A DNA stretch of 64,000 nt from Pseudolabrys sp. (GTDB lineage: Bacteria > Pseudomonadota > Alphaproteobacteria > Rhizobiales > Xanthobacteraceae), in NCBI GenBank assembly GCA_029980465.1, contig JARYIJ010000001.1:1612001-1676000 (forward strand), written 5' to 3'. The position numbers were made by a program, and so were the translations under genes. Every line of letters begins with the position of its first letter. The stretch's first letter is position 1. This document shows, piece by piece, positions 26,879 through 37,542 of the stretch. The notes beneath the pieces were generated by a model, which worked only from the letters and a program-made list of their open reading frames with translations, was not told the DNA's origin and searched no databases.

Positions 26879-29800
26879 ATGACGGACTCACGGATTCGTC
26901 GCGGGGACGACACAGCGCGAATGCCCGCAGATTACCCCGACAGCGCGGAACAGGTCGCTGCACGCGATCTCATCGCACACGCCGCTGCACTCCTTGCTGC
27001 GCAGCGCAAGGACGCGCCGGCCGGCTTCCTCGCGCACTTGTTTGATCGCGCTGTACCGGAAGACCTGCTGCGCTACGCGGCGGACGATCTTGCCGCGATC
27101 GCGGCGCAAAGCCTCGATTTTCTCAAGGACCGAAAGCCCGGCGCTCCGAAAATCCGGTTCGATCTGGTGCAGCTCAACTCGTCGGGTGCGCTCAAGACGA
27201 TCGGCCTGATCGAGATCGCCAACGACGATATGCCGTTTCTGGTCGATTCGGTGCTTGCCGAACTGAACGAGCGCCAGCTCAATCCGCAACTCGTCGTCCA
27301 TCCGGTCTATGGTGTCGAGCGCGATGACGGCAAGCTCGTCAAGCTCCATGTCGACCCCTTCACCGGCGGCAATCGTGAGAGCTTCATCCAGCTTTACGTC
27401 GCGCCGGTTGAAGACGGCCTCCGGCGCAAGCAGGTCGTCGACAGCCTGGCCGAAGCCTTCGGCCAGGTCCGCCTGGCGGTGCAGGACTGGAAGGCGATGC
27501 TTACGCGCGCCTCCGAGGTTGTCGGTGAGCTCAAGAACAGCCCGCCGCCGCTGCCGGTCGACGAGGTCGCCGAGGCGATCCAGTTTCTCGACTGGCTGCG
27601 CGCCAACAATTTCACCTTTCTCGGCGTGCGCGACTACCTGCTCAAGAACAACGAACTGGTGCCGGTGCTGGACAATGCGCTCGGCATCATGCGTTCGCCC
27701 GACATGCGCGTCCTGCGCCGGGGCAAGCAGCTCCTCGAATACACGCCGGAAATCATGGCGTTTCTCAAGGAACCGAAGCTGCTGATCGTCGCGAAAGCGA
27801 ACATGCGCTCGCTGGTGCATCGCCGGGTCTATCTCGATTACATCGGCGTCAAGCGCTACGACGCGTCGGGGCAGCTTGCCGGAGAATTCCGCATCGTCGG
27901 CCTGTTCACGTCGACGGCCTATACGCGACCCGCCCGCAACATTCCCTATCTGCGCCGCAAGCTCGCAGCCGTCGAGCATCGCGCCGGCTTCGATCCCAAC
28001 AGCCATTCCGGCAAGGCACTCGCCAATGTCATCGATCAGTATCCGCGCGACGAGCTGTTTCAACTCGACGAAGACACGCTTTATCACTTCGCGCTGACCA
28101 TCCTGCAGCTCGACGAACACCCGCGCGTGCGCGTGCTGGCGAGGCGCGACCGCTTCGACCGGTTTGTCTCGGTGCTCGTCTACGTGCCGCGCGAGCGCTA
28201 CGACAGCCATATCCGCGCGGCGATCGGCAAGTACCTTGCCGAGGTGTTCGCCGGTCATATTTCCGCATTCTATCCGTTTTTCCCCGACGGACCGCTGACG
28301 CGCGTGCATTTCATCATCGGCCGTGCCGGCGGCGCGACGCCGGAGGTCGACCGCGCCACGCTGGAAAAGGCGATCGGGGACATCGTCCGCAACTGGACCG
28401 ACAAATTCGCGAATGACCTTGACGCGCACTATGCCCCGGACAAGGCAGAGGCATTGCTGCGCAAATACGGCGGCGCCTTCTCCGACGGCTTCCGCGAGGC
28501 CTATCAGCCGTCCACCGCGATTGACGACTTGCGTATTCTCGAAGGCCTCAGCGACGAGCGGCCGCTCGGCGTGACGTTCTATCGCCGTCAGGACAAGGAG
28601 CGCCGCGCCGCCGGCCTGAAGGTCTGGAGCCACGGCCGGCCGCTGCCATTGTCGGAGCGCGTGCCGGTGCTCGAGAACATGGGCTTCCGCGTCGTCGACG
28701 AGCGGACCTTCCGCGTCGAGCCCGGCAACGGGGACCCCGAGTGCTGGCTGCACGACATGCTGCTCGAGGAACGCGAAGGCGGCGACATCGATCTCGACAA
28801 CCTCAAAAACGCGCTCGAGACCGCCTTTCTGATGGTGATGAGCGGCGGCGCCGAGAACGACGGCTTCAACGCGCTTGTCCTGCGCGCCGGACTGATGTGG
28901 CGCGATGTCGCGCTGATCCGCGCCATCTCGCGCTTCCTGCGTCAGGCGCGCGTGCCTTATTCGCAGGATTACATCTGGGCGACCCTGGTCAAGCATGCGG
29001 CGATTGCCGCCGATCTCGTCGCGCTGTTCCACGCGCGCTTCGATCCGGCTCGTGACAATCGCGATGCCGCGCAGCAGGAGATTACGGCCAGAATCGAGGC
29101 GGCGCTCGAGGCGGTCGACAGCCTCGACGAGGACCACATCGTCCGGCTCTTCATCAATGCCGTGCAGTCGGCGTTGCGCACCAATTTCTATCAGCTTGAC
29201 GCCGCCGGACAGCCCAAGGGCCTGATCTCGATCAAGTTCGAGAGCGGCAAGCTGACCGAGCTGCCGTTGCCCCGGCCGCTGTTCGAAATCTTCGTCTATT
29301 CGCCGCGCGTCGAAGGCGTGCACCTGCGCTTCGGCAAGGTCGCGCGCGGCGGTATCCGCTGGTCGGACCGGCCGCAGGACTTCCGCACCGAGATTCTCGG
29401 CCTCGTCAAGGCGCAGCAGGTCAAGAATGCCGTGATCGTGCCGGTCGGCGCCAAGGGCGGCTTCGTACCGAAACTGATGCCGAAGTCGCCGACGCGCGAT
29501 CAGTTCATGGCCGAGGGCATCGCGACCTACAAGCTGTTCATCTCGAGCCTGCTCGACATCACCGACAATATCGCGCCGGACGGCAAGATCGTGCCGCCGG
29601 ACAACGTCGTGCGGCACGACCCCGACGACCCCTATCTCGTCGTCGCCGCCGACAAAGGCACTGCGACGTTCTCCGATATCGCCAACGGCCTGTCCGCCGA
29701 CCATCATTACTGGCTTGACGACGCCTTCGCGTCGGGCGGCTCGGCCGGCTACGATCACAAGGCGATGGGCATTACCGCGCGGGGCGCGTGGGAATCCGTC

Positions 29801-31729
29801 AAGCGTCACTTCCGCGAGATGGACGTCAATGTCGGCGTGACGCCATTCACCGTGGCCGGCGTCGGCGACATGTCGGGCGACGTGTTCGGCAACGGCATGT
29901 TGCGCGAAGACACGATCAAGCTGGTCGCCGCCTTCGACCATCGCGACATTTTCATCGACCCCGACCCCGATCCGAAGAAGGCGTTTGCCGAGCGCCAGCG
30001 CATGTTCTACCTGCCGCGCTCGAGCTGGCAGGACTACGACAAGAGCCTGATCTCCAAGGGGGGCGGCGTCTATTCGCGCAGCCACAAGGAAATCGCGCTC
30101 AGCCCCGAGGCGCGCCAGCTGACCGGCCTGCCGGAAAAGGTGACGCCGCAGCAGTTGATGAAGGCGATCCTGCAAATGCCGGTCGACCTGCTGTGGTTCG
30201 GCGGCATCGGCACGTATATCCGCGCCTCGACCGAGACCGACGACATGGTCGGCGACCGCGCCAATGACGCGATTCGCATCGCGGCGCCGCAGCTCAGGTG
30301 CAAGGTGATCGGCGAGGGCGCCAATCTCGGCATGACGCAACGCGGCCGTGTCGAGGCGGCGATGGCCGGAGTGCGGCTCAATACCGACGCCATCGACAAT
30401 TCAGCCGGCGTCAATACGTCGGACGTCGAGGTCAATATCAAGATCGCGTTCAGCCGGCCGGTGCGGGCGGGCCAACTGACCGTCGCGCAGCGCAACGAGA
30501 TTCTGACAGCGATGACCGACGAGGTCGCGCGTCTGGTGCTGCGCAACAACTATCTGCAGTCGCTTGCGCTGTCGCTGGCGCAACGCCGCGGCCTCGAGGC
30601 CTTTGGCTTCCAGCAGCGGCTGATGCAGACGCTGGAATCGCGGGGTCTGCTCGACCGCGCCGTCGAATTCTTGCCCGACGACGCGGCATTGACCGACCGG
30701 CGCAAGCGAAACGTACCGCTGACGCGGCCGGAGCTTGCCGTGCTGCTGGCTTACGCCAAGCTCACGCTCTACAGCGAGTTGCTCGAGTCCAGTGTGCCGG
30801 ACGATCCATATCTCGGCCGTGAGCTCGGCCGCTATTTCCCGAAGGACATGAGCGAGCGCTTTTCGGATGCGCTCGAGCACCATCGGCTGCGTCGCGAGAT
30901 CATTGCCACGCAGCTCGCCAACTCGATGATCAACCGCGGCGGGCCGACCTTGCTCGTGCGCATCGCCGACCAGACCGGCGCCTCGGCAGAGGCCATCGCC
31001 TTTGCGTTTGCCGCGGTGCGAAACAGCTACGACATGCCGGCGATCAACGAGAGCATCAATGCGCTCGACAACAGGATTCCCGGCGCCTTGCAACTGTCGC
31101 TCTACGCCTCCGCCGAGAACCTGCTGCTCGACCGGCTGGTCTGGTTCCTGCGCAACGTCGATTTGAGCCAGGGCCTTGCCAAGGTGATCGACCATTATCA
31201 TGGCGGCATCGCCGACGTGGCCACCGCGCTCGATGGCGCGTTGTCGAAGGACAGCGTAACGGCGCGTGACGCGCGCGAGCACGAACTGGTCAAGGCCGGT
31301 GTGTCGCCGGAGCTGGCCCGCAGGCTCGCCAATCTGCCCGAGCTCAAGCACGCGACCGACATCGTCATGGTCGCCGATCAGGCCAGGCGCCCGGTCGCCG
31401 ACGTTACGCGGACCTATTTCGCCAGCGAGGCGTTCTTCCAGCTCGACCGCGTCACCGGTTCGGCGGGCGAGATCGCCGTGGCCGATTACTTCGACCGGCT
31501 GGCGCTCGACCGCGCGCTCGATTCGATCGGCGACGCCGAGCGCCGGCTGACGACGGCCATGGTCGGCAATGGCGCGACCGGCGTTGAAGCGGTCGAGGCG
31601 TGGGTCAAGCCGCGCCGCGCCGAGGTCGAACGCATCCGCGCTTCGATCCACGAGATCGCACGCTCGGGCCTCACGCTGTCAAAATTGTCGGTGGCGGCGA
31701 GCCTGCTGGGCGATCTGGCGCGCCAGTGA
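26879..31729 (+). CDS. NAD-specific glutamate dehydrogenase, large (about 180 kDa) type
   Basis: 1,616 residues from the ATG at 26879, which has a GGGGAGA ribosome site; the open frame extends upstream but starts there would lack one. This is the very large NAD-GDH of bacteria: a long N-terminal part with ACT-like regulatory segments (to about 700), then a catalytic part. The catalytic centre includes GGIRWSDRPQDFRTEILGLVKAQQVKNAVIVPVGAKGGFV and GVGDMSGDVFGNGML near residues 820-1010. It converts glutamate to 2-oxoglutarate and ammonia and is mainly catabolic. Activity in this family is usually controlled by amino acids such as arginine or aspartate; that is family knowledge. Confidence 0.96.
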   Translation: MTDSRIRRGDDTARMPADYPDSAEQVAARDLIAHAAALLAAQRKDAPAGFLAHLFDRAVPEDLLRYAADDLAAIAAQSLDFLKDRKPGAPKIRFDLVQLNSSGALKTIGLIEIANDDMPFLVDSVLAELNERQLNPQLVVHPVYGVERDDGKLVKLHVDPFTGGNRESFIQLYVAPVEDGLRRKQVVDSLAEAFGQVRLAVQDWKAMLTRASEVVGELKNSPPPLPVDEVAEAIQFLDWLRANNFTFLGVRDYLLKNNELVPVLDNALGIMRSPDMRVLRRGKQLLEYTPEIMAFLKEPKLLIVAKANMRSLVHRRVYLDYIGVKRYDASGQLAGEFRIVGLFTSTAYTRPARNIPYLRRKLAAVEHRAGFDPNSHSGKALANVIDQYPRDELFQLDEDTLYHFALTILQLDEHPRVRVLARRDRFDRFVSVLVYVPRERYDSHIRAAIGKYLAEVFAGHISAFYPFFPDGPLTRVHFIIGRAGGATPEVDRATLEKAIGDIVRNWTDKFANDLDAHYAPDKAEALLRKYGGAFSDGFREAYQPSTAIDDLRILEGLSDERPLGVTFYRRQDKERRAAGLKVWSHGRPLPLSERVPVLENMGFRVVDERTFRVEPGNGDPECWLHDMLLEEREGGDIDLDNLKNALETAFLMVMSGGAENDGFNALVLRAGLMWRDVALIRAISRFLRQARVPYSQDYIWATLVKHAAIAADLVALFHARFDPARDNRDAAQQEITARIEAALEAVDSLDEDHIVRLFINAVQSALRTNFYQLDAAGQPKGLISIKFESGKLTELPLPRPLFEIFVYSPRVEGVHLRFGKVARGGIRWSDRPQDFRTEILGLVKAQQVKNAVIVPVGAKGGFVPKLMPKSPTRDQFMAEGIATYKLFISSLLDITDNIAPDGKIVPPDNVVRHDPDDPYLVVAADKGTATFSDIANGLSADHHYWLDDAFASGGSAGYDHKAMGITARGAWESVKRHFREMDVNVGVTPFTVAGVGDMSGDVFGNGMLREDTIKLVAAFDHRDIFIDPDPDPKKAFAERQRMFYLPRSSWQDYDKSLISKGGGVYSRSHKEIALSPEARQLTGLPEKVTPQQLMKAILQMPVDLLWFGGIGTYIRASTETDDMVGDRANDAIRIAAPQLRCKVIGEGANLGMTQRGRVEAAMAGVRLNTDAIDNSAGVNTSDVEVNIKIAFSRPVRAGQLTVAQRNEILTAMTDEVARLVLRNNYLQSLALSLAQRRGLEAFGFQQRLMQTLESRGLLDRAVEFLPDDAALTDRRKRNVPLTRPELAVLLAYAKLTLYSELLESSVPDDPYLGRELGRYFPKDMSERFSDALEHHRLRREIIATQLANSMINRGGPTLLVRIADQTGASAEAIAFAFAAVRNSYDMPAINESINALDNRIPGALQLSLYASAENLLLDRLVWFLRNVDLSQGLAKVIDHYHGGIADVATALDGALSKDSVTARDAREHELVKAGVSPELARRLANLPELKHATDIVMVADQARRPVADVTRTYFASEAFFQLDRVTGSAGEIAVADYFDRLALDRALDSIGDAERRLTTAMVGNGATGVEAVEAWVKPRRAEVERIRASIHEIARSGLTLSKLSVAASLLGDLARQ

Positions 31730-31753
31730 TTTTCTTTACCTTTCCTGACAGTC

Positions 31754-31866
31754 TGACCGGAAATGATTCCGGGTTTTTACTCGCATCCCGGCTCTGCGGT
31801 GCATCACTTCGCCATAGCGCGCCGAAAACGCGCTGATGGCTTGCGCTGCCCTGCATCCGGGACAAG
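31754..31866. repeat. Dispersed intergenic repeat, family A, short copy
   Basis: Shares with 3324-3520 the start TGACCGGAAATGATTCCGGG, the core CCCGGCTCTGCGGTGCATCA, the stretch CTTCGCCATAGCGCG and the end TGCATCCGGGACAAG. It lacks the hairpin-rich middle of the long copy. It fills the 143-base gap between the convergent NAD-GDH and purH genes. Confidence 0.8.
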
Positions 31867-31872
31867 TGTCCA

Positions 31873-33465
31873 TCAATGCCTGAAGTGCCGCGTCCCGGTG
31901 AAGACCATGGCGATGCCGTGCTCGTCCGCGGCCTGGATCACCAAGTCGTCGCGCATCGAGCCGCCCGGCTGAATCACCGCGGTGGCGCCGGCCTCGATGG
32001 CGACGAGAAGGCCGTCGGCGAACGGGAAGAATGCGTCTGACGCCACGACCGAGCCCTTGGTCAGCGGCTCGGCGAGCTTGGCTTCCGCCGCCGCGTCCTG
32101 CGCCTTGCGCGCGGCGATGCGCGCCGCATCGACCCGGCTCATCTGGCCGGCGCCGACGCCGACCGTGGCACGATCCTTGGCATAGACGATGGTGTTCGAC
32201 TTGACGTGCTTGGCGACGCGGAAGGCGAAGCGCAGGTCGCGCAGTTCCGCCTCGGTCGGCGCGCGCTTGGTCACGGTCTTGAGCTGCATGTCGTCGACCA
32301 CAGCATTGTCGCGCGATTGCACGAGCAGGCCGCCGGCGACGGATTTCACCAGCCAGCCCGGCGCGCGCGGGTCAGGCAGGCCGCCGGCCAGCAGCAGGCG
32401 CAGGTTCTTCTTGGCGCCGACGATCCGGATCGCCTCGTCGTCGGCGTCCGGCGCGATGATGACCTCGGTGAAGATCTCGGTGATCGCCCGGGCCGCCGCC
32501 GCGTCGAGCTTGCTATTGAGCGCGACGATGCCGCCGAATGCCGATACCGGATCGCAGCGCAACGCCTTGCGATAGGCGTCGACGAGATCAGTGCCCTCGG
32601 CGACGCCGCACGGATTGGCGTGCTTGACGATGACGCACGCGGCCGCGCGGTTCGGATCGAACTCGGCGACGCATTCGTAGGCGGCGTCGGTATCGTTGAT
32701 GTTGTTGTAGGACAGCTGCTTGCCCTGGACCTGCCGCGCCGAGGCGACGCCGGCGCGCGCAACGGGGCCGCGATAGAACGCGGCGCTCTGGTGCGGGTTC
32801 TCGCCGTAACGCAATGCCTCCGCGAGCTTGCCGCCGAAGGCGCGGTAATCTGGCGCCGGGTCCTTGAGCTCGTCGGCGAACCAGTTGGAGATGGCGGCGT
32901 CGTAGGCGGCGGTGCGCGCGTAAGCCTTGGCGGCGAGCCGCCGCCGCAACGCCGGTCTGGTTGCGCCGTTGTGCTCGGCGAGCTCGGCGATCACGGCGTC
33001 GTAGTCGGACGGCTCGACGACGACCGTGACATCGGCATGGTTCTTCGCGGCGGCGCGGATCATCGCCGGGCCGCCGATATCGATGTTCTCGATGCAATCG
33101 TCGAACGGCGCGCCCTTGGCGACCGTCGCCTCGAACGGATAGAGATTCACGACCAGGAGATCGATCGGCTTGATGCCGTGCTCCTGCATCGCCCTCTGAT
33201 GCTCGGCATTGCCGCGGATCGCCAGCAGGCCGCCGTGCACGTTCGGGTGCAGCGTCTTGACCCGGCCGTCCATCATCTCGGGAAAGCCGGTGAGCTTGCT
33301 CACATCGATGACGGGAAGCCCGGCCTCGGCCAGCGCCTTGGCGGTGCCGCCGGTCGAGACCAGCTCGATCTTGAAGCCGGTGAGGGCGCGCGCGAAGTCG
33401 ATCAGGCCGGTCTTGTCGGATACCGAGATCAGGGCGCGGAAAACGCGGCGGGGATGGTCGCTCAT
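31873..33465 (-). CDS. purH: Bifunctional AICAR transformylase / IMP cyclohydrolase PurH
   Basis: 530 residues from the ATG at 33465; 33474 is an alternative behind a GGGGGAT. It does the last two steps of purine synthesis: formyl transfer to AICAR, then ring closure to IMP. The N-terminal MGS-like cyclohydrolase domain has [20 protein letters not shown] and [13 protein letters not shown]. The C-terminal transformylase domain has [23 protein letters not shown] and FPFADGL. It is the last gene of the rsmB - heparinase-like - purH run on the minus strand, a common alphaproteobacterial order. Confidence 0.98.
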   Translation of the reverse strand: MSDHPRRVFRALISVSDKTGLIDFARALTGFKIELVSTGGTAKALAEAGLPVIDVSKLTGFPEMMDGRVKTLHPNVHGGLLAIRGNAEHQRAMQEHGIKPIDLLVVNLYPFEATVAKGAPFDDCIENIDIGGPAMIRAAAKNHADVTVVVEPSDYDAVIAELAEHNGATRPALRRRLAAKAYARTAAYDAAISNWFADELKDPAPDYRAFGGKLAEALRYGENPHQSAAFYRGPVARAGVASARQVQGKQLSYNNINDTDAAYECVAEFDPNRAAACVIVKHANPCGVAEGTDLVDAYRKALRCDPVSAFGGIVALNSKLDAAAARAITEIFTEVIIAPDADDEAIRIVGAKKNLRLLLAGGLPDPRAPGWLVKSVAGGLLVQSRDNAVVDDMQLKTVTKRAPTEAELRDLRFAFRVAKHVKSNTIVYAKDRATVGVGAGQMSRVDAARIAARKAQDAAAEAKLAEPLTKGSVVASDAFFPFADGLLVAIEAGATAVIQPGGSMRDDLVIQAADEHGIAMVFTGTRHFRH

Positions 33466-33510
33466 GGCCGCCATATCCCCCGACATGCCCCCTGATTTCA
33501 AGCGCCGTCT

Positions 33511-35271
33511 TTACAGTGGCAGTTCGGGCTCGTCGCTGCGCACCTCGCGGCGCGGCTCCTTGCTGCGCGGCGTATGCGTAAACGCCCACCGCACCCGTGG
33601 CCGGGTGCGGGCATGGCCGTAAATGACGATCTGGACCGTGCGGCGCGGCCCGTCCGGCCCGGCCAGATAGACGCTTTCCTCGATCTCGACCGTGTCCTCG
33701 AAGGCGTTGAAGGTCCACACGTCGCGGTCGGCGAGGGTGAGCAGAACGCCGTGGCGGTCGCTCAGCCGGTTGGCCTTCACCGCTGGATGCAGGTGGAAGC
33801 GGATGGCATATTCGTCGGCGCCATGCGGCGGCAGCCGCTCGCCATGCGCCGGCGCGAAGGCGTCTTCGCCGGACAGGCCGCGGCCGTCCGCGGCGAGCGT
33901 CAGCGTGCGGCGGTGCACGATGTTGAAGGCGCGGGCGTAGCCGTCATGCGAGGCCGCCAGCGTGACGCCGTCCTCGCTCTCGGTGCGCGAGCCGCCGACG
34001 TCGCGCGGGCCGTTGATGATCGGCACGCCCCACAACAACCGCCGGAACAGTTTCGTGTCGACGAAGCGGCACGACGAGGCATCGTCGATGGTCACGGTCG
34101 AATGCGCCGGCGTGGCGCGCGCGACCTGCCGCCAGGTGGCGAGGTTCATCGCCGGCAAGCCGCAATTGACGACGAGCCGGTGCTGCTTCCACGACAGCTC
34201 GAACGACAGGCAGCCGGCATGCGCCTCCTGGCTCACGGCCAGCGGCGGCGGCCGGCCGGCGTCCATGAGGATCACGGCATCGGCGGCCTCGAGCCGCTGG
34301 TAGCCCGAGTGCGGCGCGTTGGCGACCGGCGTGCCGCGCGCATCGTCATAGGCCAGCACGGTGGCGAGCAGATCGACCGGCGTCGGTCCCATGCCGTTGA
34401 ACAGCGCGAAATTGCCGTCGCCGTGCCGGAAGAAGCGCAGCATCGGCATCATGCGGTCGATCGCGTTGTTGAGGCCGGCGGGCGGCGGCACGTTGCGGTG
34501 GCTGAACAACTGCCGCAGCGGCAGCAGGTCGAGCAGCAACTCGATCAGCACGCCGGGATTGCGGCTGATGTGCCCGCCGTCGGGTAGGATCTGGCGCGCG
34601 AGTTCATCGACCATGCGGCGGGTTGCGGCGCGCAGATGCCGCGACTGGCTCTGCATGCACAGCGCGACGAAGCATAGCGCGATGTAGGATTGCAGCCGCG
34701 GCAGCCCGTCGCGCGATTGCGGCGCCGTGACGCGCAGATACCGCACCTGACGGCCGAGGCTGCGGATGAAGCGGCGATAGAACCGCACGTCGGCGTCCTG
34801 CAGGATGAGCGGCGCCTGCGACAGCCACGAGATGATGCGGCGCGACAGCACGTCGCTGCGCCAGCCGAGCGGATGCCAGCGGCCCTGCAGCGTGATCCAG
34901 TCGTCGACCAGCGCGCGCGCATTGGCGCGGCTGATGGCGGAATCGGCGGCGCGCAAATGACGCAGCCACGAGAAGCCGAGCAGCGCCGTCGCCCATTCCT
35001 CGGTCGGCGGCGTCATCTCGAACGGTGAGCGCCGGTCGCAGACGACGATCTTGCCGTTGAAGGCGAAACGCCCGGCGTAGATCTCGCCGGCGCGGGTCGG
35101 ATCGGCGGTGCGCAGCTCCTGCGGCGCGATGACGAGCCGGTCGTTCGCCGATGCCGCCGGCCGCCAGCGCAGCAGCGGATTGGCCCGGAGCTTGCCAACC
35201 AGCGCGTTGACGGCACGGCTGCCGATGAACACGGAGAGCTTGGCCTGCTCCGCGATCGAAATCCGTGTCAT
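33511..35271 (-). CDS. Heparinase II/III-family protein
   Basis: 586 residues from the ATG at 35271; the open frame runs on upstream into non-coding sequence and should not be used. An N-terminal all-helical toroid (about 60-310) is followed by a beta-rich heparinase II/III-like domain (about 340-570). The HSGYQRLEAADAVILMDAG segment opens the second domain, and HAGCLSFELSW carries the conserved histidine-glutamate region. The family contains polysaccharide lyases. In rhizobia this gene is kept between rsmB and purH, and its substrate is unknown. There is no signal peptide, which is odd for a lyase acting on external glycans. Confidence 0.9.
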   Translation of the reverse strand: MTRISIAEQAKLSVFIGSRAVNALVGKLRANPLLRWRPAASANDRLVIAPQELRTADPTRAGEIYAGRFAFNGKIVVCDRRSPFEMTPPTEEWATALLGFSWLRHLRAADSAISRANARALVDDWITLQGRWHPLGWRSDVLSRRIISWLSQAPLILQDADVRFYRRFIRSLGRQVRYLRVTAPQSRDGLPRLQSYIALCFVALCMQSQSRHLRAATRRMVDELARQILPDGGHISRNPGVLIELLLDLLPLRQLFSHRNVPPPAGLNNAIDRMMPMLRFFRHGDGNFALFNGMGPTPVDLLATVLAYDDARGTPVANAPHSGYQRLEAADAVILMDAGRPPPLAVSQEAHAGCLSFELSWKQHRLVVNCGLPAMNLATWRQVARATPAHSTVTIDDASSCRFVDTKLFRRLLWGVPIINGPRDVGGSRTESEDGVTLAASHDGYARAFNIVHRRTLTLAADGRGLSGEDAFAPAHGERLPPHGADEYAIRFHLHPAVKANRLSDRHGVLLTLADRDVWTFNAFEDTVEIEESVYLAGPDGPRRTVQIVIYGHARTRPRVRWAFTHTPRSKEPRREVRSDEPELPL

Positions 35272-35363
35272 GAAGCCGGTTGTCCCCGCTGCTCGCCCAA
35301 TTTCTACCGGTGAGTCAGCACGATAGCGAAGGCTGACGAGTCGGCCAATACGGCGTGTGGCTG

Positions 35364-36695
35364 TCAAATCCGGCGCATTCGCGCCGCGTAGAAGCCGTCG
35401 AGACCGCCCCAGCGCGGGTCTGGATCGGGCAGGTGGATCGGCAATGTGCGCAGGTCGCCCGCGCCGTCGATGAAGTCGGCGCAGCCGAACACCTCTGGCG
35501 CCGCGATGGGAACTCTCTGCATGCGCGGCTCGCGCGCGAGGAAAGCCTCGATCTGCCGTTCGCCTTCCTCGGGCTCGAGCGAACAGACGCAATAGACCAG
35601 CGTGCCGCCGGGCGCGACCAGATCGGCCGCGCGGTCGAGCAGCTTCGCCTGCAGCGCCGTCAGCACGGTGAGATCGGCGTCCGACTTGAGCCAGGCCACG
35701 TCGGGATGACGGCGGATCGTGCCCGTCGAGGAGCACGGCGCGTCGAGCAGAACGGCGTCGAACGGCTCCGCCTGCCATTCGAGCAGGTCGGCGGTGGCGA
35801 TGTCGGCGGTCAGGCCGAGCCGCGTGAGATTTTCGCGCAACCGCGTCAGGCGCTGCGGCGAGCGGTCGAGGGCGGTGACGGCGGCTCCGGCCTGCGCGAG
35901 TTGCGCGGTCTTGCCGCCAGGCGCGGCGCACAGATCGGCGACACGCCGCCCGTGAAGATCGCCGAACACTCGTGCCGGCAGCGCCGCCGCGGCGTCCTGA
36001 ACCCACCACGCGCCTTCGTGGAAGCCCGGCAGCAGCGCGATGGCGCCGTGCGCCTGCGTGCGCACGGTGCCGGTCGGCAGCACGCGGCCATGCAGGTGAT
36101 CGGCCCATCCCGTGGCGTCAGACTTCACTGTGACGTCGAGCGCCGGCTCCTCGGCCATCATGTCCGCGATCTTTGCGGCGGTGCCGGCGCCGTAGGTTTG
36201 CGTCCAGCGCGCGCGCAGCCAATCCGGAATGTCCGGGTGCCGCTCGGCCGCGAGCTCCCTGGCGCGCTGCGCGACCCGGCGCAGCACGGCATTGACGAGG
36301 CCGGCATAGCGCGCGGCGCGGCGGTCGGCTTGCGCGAGCCGGACCGCGAGATCGACCGCGGCATGATCGGGCACGTCGAGCCACAGGATCTGCGCGGCGC
36401 CGATCAGCAGGATCGTCTCGGCGCGCGGTGCGTCGGATGGAAAGCCGCGCTCAAGGAATGCCAGCAGGATATGGCGGAGCGTGCCGAGCCGGCGCAGCAC
36501 GGTGCCGATCAGGCGCCGCGTCAGCGCCCGGTCGCGATCGGGCAGCGTGACAAGGCTGCGATGCGCGCCTTTTCCGGAAAGCTGCTCGTCGAGCGCGATC
36601 TTGCGGCGGAGCACGCCGTCGATGATATCGGCGGCGATTCGGCGGGCGGCGAGACCCGGCGCTTCGGTTGGTGTCGTCGTGCGCGGTCGCGCCAT
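35364..36695 (-). CDS. rsmB: 16S rRNA cytosine-5 methyltransferase RsmB-type
   Basis: 443 residues from the ATG at 36695. An N-terminal NusB-like RNA-binding domain (1-150; GLAARRIAADIIDGVLRR) precedes the RsmB/Nop2 methyltransferase domain. The SAM motif is VADLCAAPGGKTAQLA, and the two cysteines typical of m5C enzymes are in DAPCSSTGTIRRHPDV and YCVCSLEPEEGE. The product methylates a cytosine of 16S rRNA (C967 in E. coli). It opens the operon with the heparinase-like gene and purH, with a 92-base gap to the former. Confidence 0.95.
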   Translation of the reverse strand: MARPRTTTPTEAPGLAARRIAADIIDGVLRRKIALDEQLSGKGAHRSLVTLPDRDRALTRRLIGTVLRRLGTLRHILLAFLERGFPSDAPRAETILLIGAAQILWLDVPDHAAVDLAVRLAQADRRAARYAGLVNAVLRRVAQRARELAAERHPDIPDWLRARWTQTYGAGTAAKIADMMAEEPALDVTVKSDATGWADHLHGRVLPTGTVRTQAHGAIALLPGFHEGAWWVQDAAAALPARVFGDLHGRRVADLCAAPGGKTAQLAQAGAAVTALDRSPQRLTRLRENLTRLGLTADIATADLLEWQAEPFDAVLLDAPCSSTGTIRRHPDVAWLKSDADLTVLTALQAKLLDRAADLVAPGGTLVYCVCSLEPEEGERQIEAFLAREPRMQRVPIAAPEVFGCADFIDGAGDLRTLPIHLPDPDPRWGGLDGFYAARMRRI

Positions 36696-36900
36696 TGAGC
36701 GATCTTTGCCGGAAAAAGTGGCCGTTGCGCGAATTTCTGCGCAATTCCACGAGTTTTCACAAGGCAAACCGTCGCGGCTGCGGTTGGTTCGCGTGCGCCC
36801 GGATTCCGCCGTCGAAGATTTTAGCCGGCGAAAGCCAATGCTGCGATATGGACCGGCATGTTCATGCCTAGTCCATACCTGGCACCTATGCCTGGCGCCG

Positions 36901-37410
36901 TTATCGCTCGACGACCACGGGCGTGCCGACCGACACCATGCTGTAGAGCGCGCGGATGTCCTCGTTATACATCCGGATGCAGCCATGCGAGACGAATTTG
37001 CCGATCGAGGCCGGGTTGTTGGTGCCGTGGATGGCGTATTCGCCGCCGCGCAGCGTCAGCGCCGCCGCGCCCATCGGATTGCGCGGCGAGCCGCCGGGGT
37101 AGACCGGGCGCGGGCCGGGGCGGTTGCCCCAGATCGACGGCGGCGGTGTCCATGCCGGCAGCACGTATTTCCCATCGATGCGCTCGACGCCGGTCCACGC
37201 CATGCCGGGCCGGCCGACGCCGACCGGGAAGCGCAGCGCGTGGTCCGGATCGATGACGAAATAGAGTCTTCGTTCTGAGGTTTTGACGACGATGGTGCCG
37301 GGGGCGAAGCCGTTGAACGGCACGATGTCCTGCGTCGTCGAATGCGCCGCGGCGACGAGCAGCGCGCCGCCGAACACGATCAGGAAAAAGATAATCGCAC
37401 GCTTGATCAT
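36901..37410 (-). CDS. Exported L,D-transpeptidase (ErfK/YbiS/YkuD family)
   Basis: 169 residues from the ATG at 37410. A membrane-anchoring signal (about 3-21) is followed by one YkuD domain. The catalytic motif is complete: HGTNNPASIGKFVSHGCIRM with the histidine-glycine pair and the nucleophile cysteine. It should make 3-3 peptidoglycan cross-links or anchor outer-membrane proteins in the periplasm. Compared with the one at 5597-6115, this one has the classical exported form. It is alone on the minus strand, with 205 bases to the rsmB start and an acs terminator upstream. Confidence 0.94.
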   Translation of the reverse strand: MIKRAIIFFLIVFGGALLVAAAHSTTQDIVPFNGFAPGTIVVKTSERRLYFVIDPDHALRFPVGVGRPGMAWTGVERIDGKYVLPAWTPPPSIWGNRPGPRPVYPGGSPRNPMGAAALTLRGGEYAIHGTNNPASIGKFVSHGCIRMYNEDIRALYSMVSVGTPVVVER

Positions 37411-37542
37411 CGGCCACGCCGCGCAGTCACGCCGCAATTATAGGACAGGGCGTGACGATCGCGTGCGGAAGTGCCGGTTAACCTGAATCGTCCGGCGATG
37501 CGCTTCAAGATTTGTTAACTGTGAGAATACGCCACTCGCCAC

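Noticed and set aside
26888..30340. 1,150-residue open frame on the minus strand across NAD-glutamate dehydrogenase
   Set aside because: It is a mirror of the real gene. Codon bias in GC-rich coding DNA keeps the opposite strand open, and the product has no domain pattern and is full of arginine and histidine.
33511..36108. Heparinase-like protein with a 280-residue N-terminal extension
   Set aside because: The extension crosses rsmB in another frame and is arginine-rich noise; the ATG at 35271 fits the domain start.
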